Shown: one piece after another, positions 17,287-24,638 of the stretch
Position numbering within the stretch: position 1 is the first letter of the stretch
Layout: each line of letters starts with the position of its first letter
Source: Haloplanus aerogenes
GTDB taxonomy: Archaea > Halobacteriota > Halobacteria > Halobacteriales > Haloferacaceae
Direction: 5' to 3'
Assembly: GCF_003856835.1 (NCBI RefSeq)
Contig: NZ_CP034145.1
Location: forward strand, 3,397,955 to 3,461,954
DNA length: 64,000 bases
Made by a program: the position numbers and the translations under genes
The notes under the pieces: model-generated
Databases searched by the model: none
Told to the model about the DNA's origin: nothing
What the model saw: the letters and a program-made list of their open reading frames with translations, nothing else

Positions 17287-18849
17287 ATGTCCACGGTCCC
17301 CGTCCGTACCGGTGCTCGACGGGTGCTCGACGGCCTCACGCGACCCGCGGTCGCCGCGGTCACGGTCACGGTCGCCATCGGCCTGTGGCAGGCTCTTACG
17401 GTCCTCACCGGCGTTCCGAGCATCCTCCTTCCCGCGCCGACCGAAGTGGCCGCCGCGCTCCGCGGCAACCGCGCCGACATCGCGCGACACCTCGCGTACA
17501 CGGGCTACGAGATCGGTCTCGGGTGGCTCACCGGCGTCGGTGTCGGCATCGCGTTCGCGGGCCTCATGGCCGCCTCCCGGCGGCTCCGCCTCGCGGTCTA
17601 TCCGCTCCTCGTCTCGATTCGGATCGTCCCGCTCGTCGCCATCGCGCCCCTCCTGATCGTCGCCTTCGGTGCGACGCTCTACACCCGCGTCTTGATGGCC
17701 GCCATTCTCACGTTCTTCCCCGTCACTGTCGCGACGCTCGACGGCCTCCTGTCGGTGCCGTCCAGCCAACTCGACCTCCTTCGGTCGGTCGAGGCGTCCA
17801 CGTGGACGCAGATCCGGCACGTTCGGCTGCCGAACGCCCTGCCGAGCATCTTCGCTGGCGTGAAGATCGCTACCCCGCTCGCGGTCGAAGGGGTGTTGCT
17901 CGCGGAGTTCCTCGCGGCGTCGCAGGGCCTCGGCCACGCCGTGTTGCAGGCGGCCGCGAACCTCGATACGCCCCTGCTGTTCGCGGAGGTGGCCCTGATC
18001 GTCGGCGTCGGTCTCGCGCTGTTCGGACTGGTCGCGGGCTACGAGCGACAGCGACGGTGGAGCGACGGCACGGACGGGCTCGGCGGGTTCGGTACCCGTG
18101 GCGGGGGCGCCCCGGCGCCGACACCGGAGCGCGCCCTGTTCGGTGCCGTCGCGCTGGCCGCTCTCGGTGGGAGCTGGGTGGCCGGGACGGTGGTCGTCCC
18201 GAACGCGGCCGTGTTCCTGCCCTCCCCGTCGGCCGTCGCCGCGTCGCTGTGGGAGACCCCCGACCTGTTCCTGACGGCAGCGGTCGGCTCGCTCCACAAA
18301 CTCGCCGTCGGCTGGGCGCTCGGCGCCCTCGTCGGTGGGACCGTCGGCGCGGTCGTCGCGTTCGCACCCCGAACCCGCCCCGTCGCCGGTCCCTTCCTCG
18401 TCGGCGCGCGCGTGACGCCGACCATCGTCGCCGCGCCGCTCCTCCTCGTCTGGCTCGGCATCTCCTTCTCCGCGGCGACAGTCCTGATCGCGCTCGCGAC
18501 CTTCTTCCCCATCGCCGTCGCGACGGCGAGCGGCCTGACGACGCTCCCCGAAACCCACCGCTCGCTGCTCGACTCCGTCGACACACCCCGGCGAGCGCGG
18601 CTGTTCGTCCGCCTTCGCTACGGGGTGCCGACCGTACTCGCCGGCGTGAAACTCTCCATCGTCAGCGGCCTCTCCGGAGTCGTCATCGCGGAGTGGTTCG
18701 TCGCCAACGGCGGCCTCGGCGTCCTCGTCAATCAGGGGATGCGGAACCTCCAGCCGACGCTGACGTACGCGGCCATCGCCTGCCTGTTCGCGCTCGGCAT
18801 GGTGCTGTTCGGGGGGACGACGCTCCTGCAACGGCGGCTGGACTGGTAG
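17287..18849 (+). CDS. Fused double ABC permease, SsuC/ThiX-like
   Basis: 520-residue membrane protein made of two tandem permease domains, roughly 1-255 and 275-520, each with about six spans and an EAA-type ATPase docking loop: EASTWTQIRHVRLPNALPS in the first and RARLFVRLRYGVPTVLAG in the second. Two fused half-permeases would form the whole transmembrane pathway in one chain. The gene starts on the base after the binding-protein stop. No ATP-binding subunit gene follows; the next gene is on the other strand, so the ATPase must be encoded elsewhere. Confidence 0.88.
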   Translation: MSTVPVRTGARRVLDGLTRPAVAAVTVTVAIGLWQALTVLTGVPSILLPAPTEVAAALRGNRADIARHLAYTGYEIGLGWLTGVGVGIAFAGLMAASRRLRLAVYPLLVSIRIVPLVAIAPLLIVAFGATLYTRVLMAAILTFFPVTVATLDGLLSVPSSQLDLLRSVEASTWTQIRHVRLPNALPSIFAGVKIATPLAVEGVLLAEFLAASQGLGHAVLQAAANLDTPLLFAEVALIVGVGLALFGLVAGYERQRRWSDGTDGLGGFGTRGGGAPAPTPERALFGAVALAALGGSWVAGTVVVPNAAVFLPSPSAVAASLWETPDLFLTAAVGSLHKLAVGWALGALVGGTVGAVVAFAPRTRPVAGPFLVGARVTPTIVAAPLLLVWLGISFSAATVLIALATFFPIAVATASGLTTLPETHRSLLDSVDTPRRARLFVRLRYGVPTVLAGVKLSIVSGLSGVVIAEWFVANGGLGVLVNQGMRNLQPTLTYAAIACLFALGMVLFGGTTLLQRRLDW

Positions 18850-18852
18850 CCC

Positions 18853-19284
18853 TCACCCTGCCGTCTGCCACGTCCACCGCGAATCGAGCACGTACCGGTA
18901 GATGCCGCTGACGACGATGCCGACGCCGTTGGCGACGAGATAGGGGATGGCCGCCGCCGAGACGAGCGCGTACAGTACACCCACCTGAATGGGGATGGCC
19001 GTGCCGCGGACGACGTTCGTCCGCAGGAGGCCGCGGGCCCGCTCCCGCCAGTTCTGGTGGCTCGACGTGTGGAACGTCCAACGGTTGTTCACGCCGTACT
19101 GGAGGATGATCGTAATCTCGATGGAGACGATGGCGGCCAACAGATACTGGACGTTCCCCCACTCGACGAGCGCGCCGAGGAGGCCCGTCTGGAAGCCGGC
19201 GGCGACCAGACCGACGAGGAAGAACCGCCGTAGTTGCGGGGCCTCGGGACCGATCAGTACGGCCCGCAGGAAGCGCCGGAGCAT
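18853..19284 (-). CDS. GtrA family membrane protein
   Basis: 143-residue protein with four hydrophobic spans and the GtrA-family pattern: RRFFLVGLVAAGFQTGLLG in span 1, YGVNNRWTF after span 2, and a C-terminal YRYVLDSRWTW. Members are flippase-like partners in transfer of lipid-linked sugars to polysaccharides or teichoic-acid-like polymers. The start is the ATG before LRRFLRAVL. It lies 8 bp downstream of the sulfatase gene on the same strand, so the pair may act together on a surface glycan. Confidence 0.85.
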   Translation of the reverse strand: MLRRFLRAVLIGPEAPQLRRFFLVGLVAAGFQTGLLGALVEWGNVQYLLAAIVSIEITIILQYGVNNRWTFHTSSHQNWRERARGLLRTNVVRGTAIPIQVGVLYALVSAAAIPYLVANGVGIVVSGIYRYVLDSRWTWQTAG

Positions 19285-19292
19285 CGGCGGAG

Positions 19293-20723
19293 CTATCGGT
19301 AACCGAGGGCTTCGAGTCTCGTCTCGATGTCCTCGTCGACACCACTGTCTCGGTCGTCGGCGTCGACCGACGCCAGCATCGACGCGTGATCCTCGACGAC
19401 CGTCCGGAGATGTTCGCGGGCCGCCGCCGCCTCCGGATCGTTGTCGGTCGAGCGATCCGTCCCCTGATCCGGGTCCGCCCGCCGGTCGTACAGTTCCTCC
19501 GCCCCCGTCGCCGTGTTCTGGATGTACACCCAATCGGTGTCGCGGGCGCTCACCAGCAGATCACCCTCGTCGAGCGACCGGGGAATCGGCTGCTGGGTCA
19601 CGTCGTCGCCGCGGACGGTGACGGTCACGATCGGCGTTTCGGGCGGCGCGACACCGTCCCGAATCGTCGGCAGGAGGCTCTCGCCAACCCACTCGTCGGC
19701 CGGGTCGACGCCGAAGAGGTCACAGACCGTCGGCGCGATGGCGTCGAGGCCGACGTGCTCCGACACGCGTCGGGCGGGCAGGCCCGGCACGTCGACGATC
19801 AGCGGCACGTGGACCAGTTCGTCGTAGAGTTTGGGGTAGTGGGCGAGATGGCCGTGGTCCATGAACTCCTCGCCGTGGTCGCCGGCGAGGACGACGGCCG
19901 TGTCGTCGGCCACACCCGCCTCGTCGAGCGAGTCGAGCAGACGCTCCAGACTGGCGTCGACCTGCCGCACGGCGCCCTGATACAGCGTACGCAGGTCGGC
20001 GAGCGTCCGGTCGCCGACGGACCACCCCAATCCCGTGCGGACGTGGGCGATCAGCATCCGCACCTTGCCGACGCGCCGGTCGGTGCCGCGGAGATAGCGC
20101 GGCGCGGGCACGTAGGGCGTGTGGGCGTCCATGTAGTGTACCCACAGGAAGAACGGTTCGTCCGTCTCGGCGATAAAGGAGGTGGCCGCCCGCTCCATAT
20201 CGAGCATGCGCGAGGCGTCGGTGAAGGGCTGTTCGTCGCTGCCACCGCGGAGGAAGTTGCCGGCGCGACGGAACGGTGACGTGAGCAACTGGAGCCACGC
20301 GCCCCACGTCGGGTGGGCAGCGACGAACTCGCCGGCGCGGCCGTCGGTACTGCCGCCGACGAAGGCGTCGAAGGAATCGAACCCGTCGTCGTAGCCCCAG
20401 TGTTCGGTGAGGAAGCCGTTGGCGGCGTTGAAACCGCCGGTGGCGACGCCGGCCGCCTGTAACTGTTCGGCGAGGGTCGTCACGTTCTCGCCGTCGACGC
20501 CGATGCGCCCGGTGTCGGCGAAGACGGGACGCGAGGCGAGAATGGAAGGGAACGACATCGGCGTCCAGTTGCCGTGGGCGAAGGCATTCTCGAAGACGGT
20601 CCCCCGATCCGCGAGCACCGAGAGCGTCGGCGTGTCGTAGTCGCCGCCGTACGGTTCGATGGCGTCGGTGCGCAACGAATCGACGGTGACGAGGACGGTG
20701 TTGGAGACGAGAGAGTCTGTCAT
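19293..20723 (-). CDS. Sulfatase / alkaline phosphatase superfamily hydrolase
   Basis: 476-residue sulfatase-fold protein. Metal ligands appear in LVTVDSLRTDAI (D15 and neighbour) and VVLAGDHGEEFMDHGH; HYMDAHTPYVP carries the central His. The nucleophile region reads NWTPMSFPSILAS, so the Cys that is matured to formylglycine in classic sulfatases is Ser57 here. Ser-type sulfatases and phosphoglycerol-transferase-like enzymes both exist in this superfamily. No signal peptide is visible. Start is the ATG before TDSLVSN. Together with GtrA it suggests modification of a sulfated or phosphorylated exopolymer. Confidence 0.82.
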   Translation of the reverse strand: MTDSLVSNTVLVTVDSLRTDAIEPYGGDYDTPTLSVLADRGTVFENAFAHGNWTPMSFPSILASRPVFADTGRIGVDGENVTTLAEQLQAAGVATGGFNAANGFLTEHWGYDDGFDSFDAFVGGSTDGRAGEFVAAHPTWGAWLQLLTSPFRRAGNFLRGGSDEQPFTDASRMLDMERAATSFIAETDEPFFLWVHYMDAHTPYVPAPRYLRGTDRRVGKVRMLIAHVRTGLGWSVGDRTLADLRTLYQGAVRQVDASLERLLDSLDEAGVADDTAVVLAGDHGEEFMDHGHLAHYPKLYDELVHVPLIVDVPGLPARRVSEHVGLDAIAPTVCDLFGVDPADEWVGESLLPTIRDGVAPPETPIVTVTVRGDDVTQQPIPRSLDEGDLLVSARDTDWVYIQNTATGAEELYDRRADPDQGTDRSTDNDPEAAAAREHLRTVVEDHASMLASVDADDRDSGVDEDIETRLEALGYR

Positions 20724-20884
20724 GGGAAGTGATATCGACGGCGGATCGGCCACAGACGGGCCGTGCCCCGACGCCGTCGATGGGTCGGTCATTTCGGATA
20801 TAAGGAGATGGGTGTACTCAAGCTTTTGGTCGACGGCTGGGAGTCCGGCACGTTCAAGACGGCGGAGCGTCGATACGCGCCGTA

Positions 20885-20992
20885 GGGCCCTTAGCTTAGT
20901 CTGGTTAAAGCCCCCGGCTCATAGTGGGCGCGATGGTTCCGTCGCGGGCATGGGATACCGGGTGATCGCTGGTTCGAATCCGGCAGGGCCCA
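20885..20992 (+). tRNA. Elongator tRNA-Met (CAT) with intron
   Basis: Acceptor GGGCCCT/AGGGCCC with discriminator A, D-arm with CTGGTTAAAGC, anticodon stem CCCGG (20913-20917)/CCGGG (20958-20962), loop CTCATA-A with anticodon CAT at 20920-20922, and T-arm GCTGG TTCGAAT CCGGC. About 33 bases interrupt the loop after position 37, the canonical place for archaeal introns. Haloarchaeal elongator tRNA-Met genes typically carry an intron cut at a bulge-helix-bulge. Confidence 0.92.
20924..20956 (+). other. tRNA-Met intron
   Basis: Interval between the 5' exon ending CTCATA and the 3' exon starting ACCGGG. About 33 nt, with GCGCGATGG/CCGTCGCGGGC able to form the intron stem. Exact splice bases could shift by one or two because they are set from the loop length only. 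Confidence 0.7.
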
Positions 20993-20997
20993 TCCCA

Positions 20998-21109
20998 CTT
21001 TTTCCTCGGTCGCTCCGCTCCCTCGCAAAAACTTGGGGAAAAAGACCGCAGAGAGGATTCGAACCGCGAGGACTTCGCTTCGCTCGTCCTCTGGGCTCGA
21101 ATCCGGCAG
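20998..21109. repeat. tRNA-Met-derived inverted repeats
   Basis: Two hairpins begin 6 bp after the tRNA-Met gene. CTTTTTCC (20998-21005) pairs with GGAAAAAG (21037-21044). GGATTCGA (21055-21062) pairs with TCGAATCC (21097-21104), nested around GAGGAC (21068-21073)/GTCCTC (21086-21091). TCGAATCCGGCAG at 21097-21109 is a 13-bp direct copy of the tRNA T-arm and acceptor junction (20974-20986). The inner loop contains ACTTCGCTTCGCTCGT (21072-21087), identical to 8084-8099 in the tRNA-Arg string. Confidence 0.75.
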
Positions 21110-21175
21110 ACCAATGAGAACCGCCGAGCGGCAGCGAGGCGTGTTCGAATATCGTACGCTGGAATACGAACCGAC

Positions 21176-21261
21176 CTATAGTAGCGTTTGGAACTGTTTG
21201 CACACCTGATCGCACGCTATCCCGCGATCAGGTGTGCGATGACTTACAAAGGCTACTATAG
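21176..21261. repeat. 86-bp hairpin element, copy 2
   Basis: Same architecture and identical 38-nt arms as the copy at 10477-10562; the loop is ACGCTATCCC instead of CAGACCGCGT. It sits between the tRNA-Met remnants and the metal-handling genes, without an ORF. Confidence 0.8.
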
Positions 21262-21311
21262 TCAGGACAGCCGTGAAGACGCGACGGAGAGAGAAAATGA
21301 GTCCGGGCCGC

Positions 21312-21680
21312 TCACAGGAGTTGCTCTCGTCGCTGTTCGAACTCGTCGTCCGAGAGGTCGCCGCGAGCGTAGCGCTCCCGAAGGATGGTCAGCGGCTCGT
21401 CGTCATCGTCGTCGGTGTCGCGCGTGACGAGTAGGTAGCCGAGGTAGGCAGGGACGGCGATCAGGAGGACCATCCAGAGGACTCCCAGGAGCCCCATCGC
21501 GCCGCCGAAAAGTCCCCAGCCGCCGCTGCCCATCGCGCCGCCGCCCATCATCCCGCCGCCGTATCCGCTCCCGTAGCTGCCGTGGGCTGCCGCCGTACCG
21601 GTCGCTGCAACGAGCAGCGGAACGGCGAGCATCGTCGTTCGTCGCGCAGTGCGTCCAAGCGTGTCGAGTCTAGTGGTCAT
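21312..21680 (-). CDS. Membrane protein with SHOCT domain
   Basis: 122-residue protein. After an N-terminal signal or first span (about 15-35, ending TAAAHG) comes a Gly/Met-rich stretch (GSGYGGGMMGGGAMGSGGWG), a second span (WMVLLIAVPAYLGYLLV), an Asp run, and a C-terminal SHOCT domain ILRERYARGDLSDDEFEQR. SHOCT modules are short oligomerisation domains on bacterial and archaeal membrane proteins. The Met-rich linker could weakly bind copper. The gene lies just downstream of the DDHV repeat gene, probably in one operon. Start is the ATG before TTRLDTLG. Confidence 0.75.
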   Translation of the reverse strand: MTTRLDTLGRTARRTTMLAVPLLVAATGTAAAHGSYGSGYGGGMMGGGAMGSGGWGLFGGAMGLLGVLWMVLLIAVPAYLGYLLVTRDTDDDDDEPLTILRERYARGDLSDDEFEQRREQLL

Positions 21681-21737
21681 GGTCTTGTGTTTCGTGGGGT
21701 TGGTCGGAGTACGGTACACCGGACGCCGGTTCAGAGG

Positions 21738-22085
21738 TCAGCACCCGTAGCCGTGGCCGTACCCCCTGTGGTCGTCAACGTGGTCGTCAACGTGGTCGTC
21801 AACGTGGTCGTCAACGTGGTCGTCAACATGGTCGTCCATGTGGTCGTCAACGTGGTCGTCAACATGGTCGTCCATGTGGTCGTCAACGTGGTCGTCGTCG
21901 ACGTGATGGCCGTCAGCCATGTGGTCGGTCATCCAGACTGCCCACTCGTCCGCCGTGCCGTTGGACGGGGGCGCGTCGTCAGCAGCCGGTCCGGAGCCGT
22001 GCGCGCTGACCACGGGAGCGGCGACGGCGAGTCCGAGGACTGCAATCGTCACGAGTAGCCAGCGGCCGATTGTGATCGTGGTCAT
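21738..22085 (-). CDS. Exported Asp/His repeat protein, (DDHV)n
   Basis: 115-residue protein: signal peptide (MTTITIGRWLLVTIAVLGLA, cleavage likely after VVSAHG), a short linker with DEWAVWMTDHMADGHHVDDD, then about eleven consecutive DDH(V/M) tetrapeptides and the tail RGYGHGYGC. Every repeat offers one His and two carboxylates, and the free C-terminal Cys adds a thiol, so binding of many divalent or cuprous ions outside the membrane is likely. The role is inferred from composition and from neighbouring copper genes; no named family is recognised. The repeat is encoded by a near-perfect 12-bp array, which is prone to length change. Confidence 0.75.
   Translation of the reverse strand: MTTITIGRWLLVTIAVLGLAVAAPVVSAHGSGPAADDAPPSNGTADEWAVWMTDHMADGHHVDDDHVDDHMDDHVDDHVDDHMDDHVDDHVDDHVDDHVDDHVDDHRGYGHGYGC
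21768..21899. repeat. 12-bp tandem array coding DDHV
   Basis: Eleven 12-bp units, consensus GTGGTCGTCAAC on the plus strand, with CATG replacing CGTG in some units (Met instead of Val). The nucleotide identity between units is much higher than the protein requires, indicating recent expansion by slippage or unequal recombination. Confidence 0.85.
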
Positions 22086-22156
22086 TGTCTCTCACCTCAA
22101 TTAGGCGTAGGCGGCCTCCGGAGTTATTCTCCTGGGTGTGGATTCGCGTAGGAGAT

Positions 22157-22191
22157 CGTTCGAGAACGTTTATAGACGGTTCTAATCGTTC
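22157..22191. promoter_or_regulatory. Candidate operator and TATA box upstream of the DDHV operon
   Basis: Perfect inverted repeat CGTTC-GA-GAACG (22157-22168) is followed by TTTATAGA (22169-22176) and by GGTTCTAATCGTTC, which repeats parts of the first word inverted. The layout fits a TATA box flanked by half-sites of a dimeric winged-helix repressor. It lies about 75-105 nt before the DDHV start, so a leader of roughly 50 nt is implied. The regulator encoded next door is an obvious candidate. Confidence 0.45.
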
Positions 22192-22258
22192 ATCTCGCTC
22201 AGAATCGTTCGTGCGGGCCGATTTCGAGGGCGAGAGCAGAGGGGTCGTCTGTCCGGCA

Positions 22259-22843
22259 CTACTGCGCCTGGCGTAGCTCGTCGCTCGGATAGACGCGATA
22301 CGTTCGCCCCTGTCGCTCACGGTACAACAGTCCGCGTTTCTCCAGTTCGCTCACGGTTTGGCTTACCTTGCTCTTCGAGAAATCAGACCGATCCCGGAGT
22401 TCGATTTGCGTGATGCCGGGCGATTCGATAACGGGCTCCAGAATGCGGCGTTCGTCGTTCGGTAACAGATCCAGCACCTGCGTTCGGGACTGCGTCTCGG
22501 CATCGATACCACCGTTCACCTGGGCGTCGTCACTCGGTGGTTCCGACTCGTCCGGAATCATCGACGCTGGCTCGGTGGAGAAGTCGCGCCGGACGACGAG
22601 ATAGACGCCGCCGACGGCCGCCGCGACCAGAACCGTCCCGAGCACGTACCAGAGCGGATTTGGTCCGTGAACCATCCCCACCGACGATCCCATCATCGAC
22701 TCCATCATCTGATCGAGGGCACGCCGTCGCCGATAGGCTTGCCAGCTAAGCGTCCCACCGATGGACAGGATGGCGAGAAGCACGATGCCGACGACGATAT
22801 CGGCACGTCGTCTCATCCACACCACCTCGTCTGGTCGCGCCAT
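22259..22843 (-). CDS. Membrane-tethered winged-helix regulator
   Basis: 194-residue protein with two N-terminal spans (about 13-33 and 63-83) separated by a Met-rich outer loop LDQMMESMMGSSVGM, and a cytoplasmic C-terminal winged helix (about 125-190): ERRILEPVIESPGITQIELR, SKSKVSQTVSELEKRGLLYR. This is the DUF7343/MarR-like haloarchaeal design. The loop with several Met suits sensing of copper or silver on the outer face, but this is inference. A second in-frame ATG lies at 22816. It is placed between the DDHV operon and the permease gene on the same strand. Confidence 0.8.
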   Translation of the reverse strand: MARPDEVVWMRRRADIVVGIVLLAILSIGGTLSWQAYRRRRALDQMMESMMGSSVGMVHGPNPLWYVLGTVLVAAAVGGVYLVVRRDFSTEPASMIPDESEPPSDDAQVNGGIDAETQSRTQVLDLLPNDERRILEPVIESPGITQIELRDRSDFSKSKVSQTVSELEKRGLLYRERQGRTYRVYPSDELRQAQ

Positions 22844-22936
22844 TCGGACATACGCGGTCGTACAGCGCCGTCCCCGGTAGTAGTTGTGATTAGTTTGGGC
22901 AAGATCGATGGCGTGTCTATCACGGGGCGCGTTCGT

Positions 22937-24331
22937 TCAGTGATGGTCGTGTTCGCCCTCCATCTCCCCCGCCGAGCCTTCCCGTGCGAATTTCGAGGGG
23001 TTGCTTTCGAACGCCCGCTTACAGGTCTTCGAACAGAAGTAGTAGGACTCTCCTTCGTGGACGGCGCTCGGCCCGCTATCGTCCGTCCGCATCCCACAGA
23101 CGGGATCACGATACTGGCCGGGGGCACCGAGACCACGCCGATAGACGTAGAGGAGAAAGCCCGAGAGCGCGAACGCGACAATATTGAGGTAGAACGTGTA
23201 GTTGCGTTCGAAGAACGTCTGTTCGGTCGCCGTCTGCCCGCCAGCGAGGTTCGGAACGATGCCCAGCGCGTCGAACAGCTCCTCCATGAGAAAGCCCGTG
23301 AAGGCCATCGTCACGAAGAAGACGCCGAGGATGTACAGCATCACCTTCCAGCCGTAGTACTTCCGATAGACGTTCAGCACGGGAATCGTGATCAGGTCGG
23401 CGTACACGAAGGCAATGACGCCCGCGAAACTGATGCCACCACCCCAGAGGGCAACAGCGAACGGGACGTTGCCCATGCTCCCGACGAAGCTGATCACCGC
23501 GATGGCGACGCCCATGATCGCGTTCTCGGCGCTCACGAGGATCCCGTCACCCTGGAGGAAGAGCGCGTTCCAGACCCACCGCGGGACGAACACGATGACG
23601 AATCCCGAGATCAGAAAGCCTGCGACGACGTCCTTCCAGATCATGGACCACTCCTTTCGGTACTGGTTGCCGACCTTGTACCACCCGCCCCACGAGCGGA
23701 GTTCGTCACGCCATCCACCGCGACTGGCCATCTCCTGCTGGTAGGTTTCCAGACACCCTTTCGAACAGAACGTCAGCGTCTCACCCTCGTCGGTCGTGAG
23801 CGAGTACTCGTCTGTGCCCGCCATCCCGCAGGTGGGATCCTCGGTGATCCCGTGCTCCTGATCGCGTCGGTTCAGTTCTTGCCGAACCTCGTCGAAGAGG
23901 GTCTCGGGAAGGGTCAGCCGGACGAGTAGCGCCATCACAGCGATGAGGACGACGCCTCCGAGGAGTTCGGCGACCAGAAACTCCCAGCCGAGGAGGATGA
24001 GAATCATCAGCCCAAGTTCGACGATGAGGTTCGTCGAGGCGAACATGAACGCGAGGACGTTCACGGCGTGGGCGCCTTTCTTGAACAACCCCTTCCCGAT
24101 GGCGACGGCGCCGAAGCTACAGCCGCTACTCGCGGCACCGAACAGTGTCGCCTTCGTGAGCCCACTCAGATCACCAGTGCCGAGTACCTGGGCCATCCGC
24201 TCTTTGGAGACGTAGACTTGTACGAGGCTCGTAACGACGAGCCCCATGATAATTGCCCACGCCGCCGTCCAGAGAAAGCCGACGCCGATGCGGAGCGACT
24301 GGAGGACGCCGTCGACCGGGACCACTTGCAT
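22937..24331 (-). CDS. DUF318-type permease with two YHS metal-binding domains
   Basis: 464-residue membrane protein of the UPF0718/permease (PF03773-like) family, with roughly eight spans in two blocks (about 10-140 and 225-390). Each block is followed by a YHS/TRASH-type domain: DPTCGMAGTDEYSL...FCSKGCLETYQQ (about 165-205) and DPVCGMRTDDSGPS...YFCSKTCKRAF (about 400-440). The tail GEMEGEHDHH is His-rich. Such permeases accompany arsenite, copper or mercury resistance; the four CxxxC-type pairs would bind soft metals in the cytosol. Export of a soft metal or its ligand is the most likely role. Start is the ATG before QVVPVDGV, with CAAAATAG about 25 nt upstream. Confidence 0.82.
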   Translation of the reverse strand: MQVVPVDGVLQSLRIGVGFLWTAAWAIIMGLVVTSLVQVYVSKERMAQVLGTGDLSGLTKATLFGAASSGCSFGAVAIGKGLFKKGAHAVNVLAFMFASTNLIVELGLMILILLGWEFLVAELLGGVVLIAVMALLVRLTLPETLFDEVRQELNRRDQEHGITEDPTCGMAGTDEYSLTTDEGETLTFCSKGCLETYQQEMASRGGWRDELRSWGGWYKVGNQYRKEWSMIWKDVVAGFLISGFVIVFVPRWVWNALFLQGDGILVSAENAIMGVAIAVISFVGSMGNVPFAVALWGGGISFAGVIAFVYADLITIPVLNVYRKYYGWKVMLYILGVFFVTMAFTGFLMEELFDALGIVPNLAGGQTATEQTFFERNYTFYLNIVAFALSGFLLYVYRRGLGAPGQYRDPVCGMRTDDSGPSAVHEGESYYFCSKTCKRAFESNPSKFAREGSAGEMEGEHDHH

Positions 24332-24638
24332 GGACGAAGTATCGGCGGCCGCTATTTTGCCGTTTTCTCCTCGGATTCCGTTGTCGAGTAACATCCAAAT
24401 CCTCGGCGAGAGCGGCACGGAGAAGCGTCACCCCGTGACGATGATCACGCGGAGACTTCGATTCCAAAGAATCGGGTGTCGAGACCCGCACTTTTCAAGA
24501 CGAAACCTGGATAAGTTAGCGTATAGCAGAGGTCACCTCGTCGATCAGTTGCCTGTGTGGGGACTGCCACTGACTGGACTGGCGTTCGTCCGGTAGTTCT
24601 GGGACGGCATCACGATGCGATTCGGCTGGCGGACGCGC
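24332..24638. other. Intergenic stretch without a recognised gene
   Basis: 307 bp. Apart from the probable promoter of the permease (minus strand, AAAATAG around 24355) I see no ORF with a haloarchaeal codon pattern, no tRNA and no strong repeat. Confidence 0.5.

Noticed and set aside
16540..18831. 763-codon minus-strand ORF opposite the ABC importer
   Set aside because: Arg/Glu/Gly-rich shadow with no domain; the plus strand encodes a recognisable binding protein and permease.
21768..21899. Tandem array considered as a CRISPR
   Set aside because: Units are 12 bp, contiguous, without spacers, in frame and coding DDHV; not a CRISPR.
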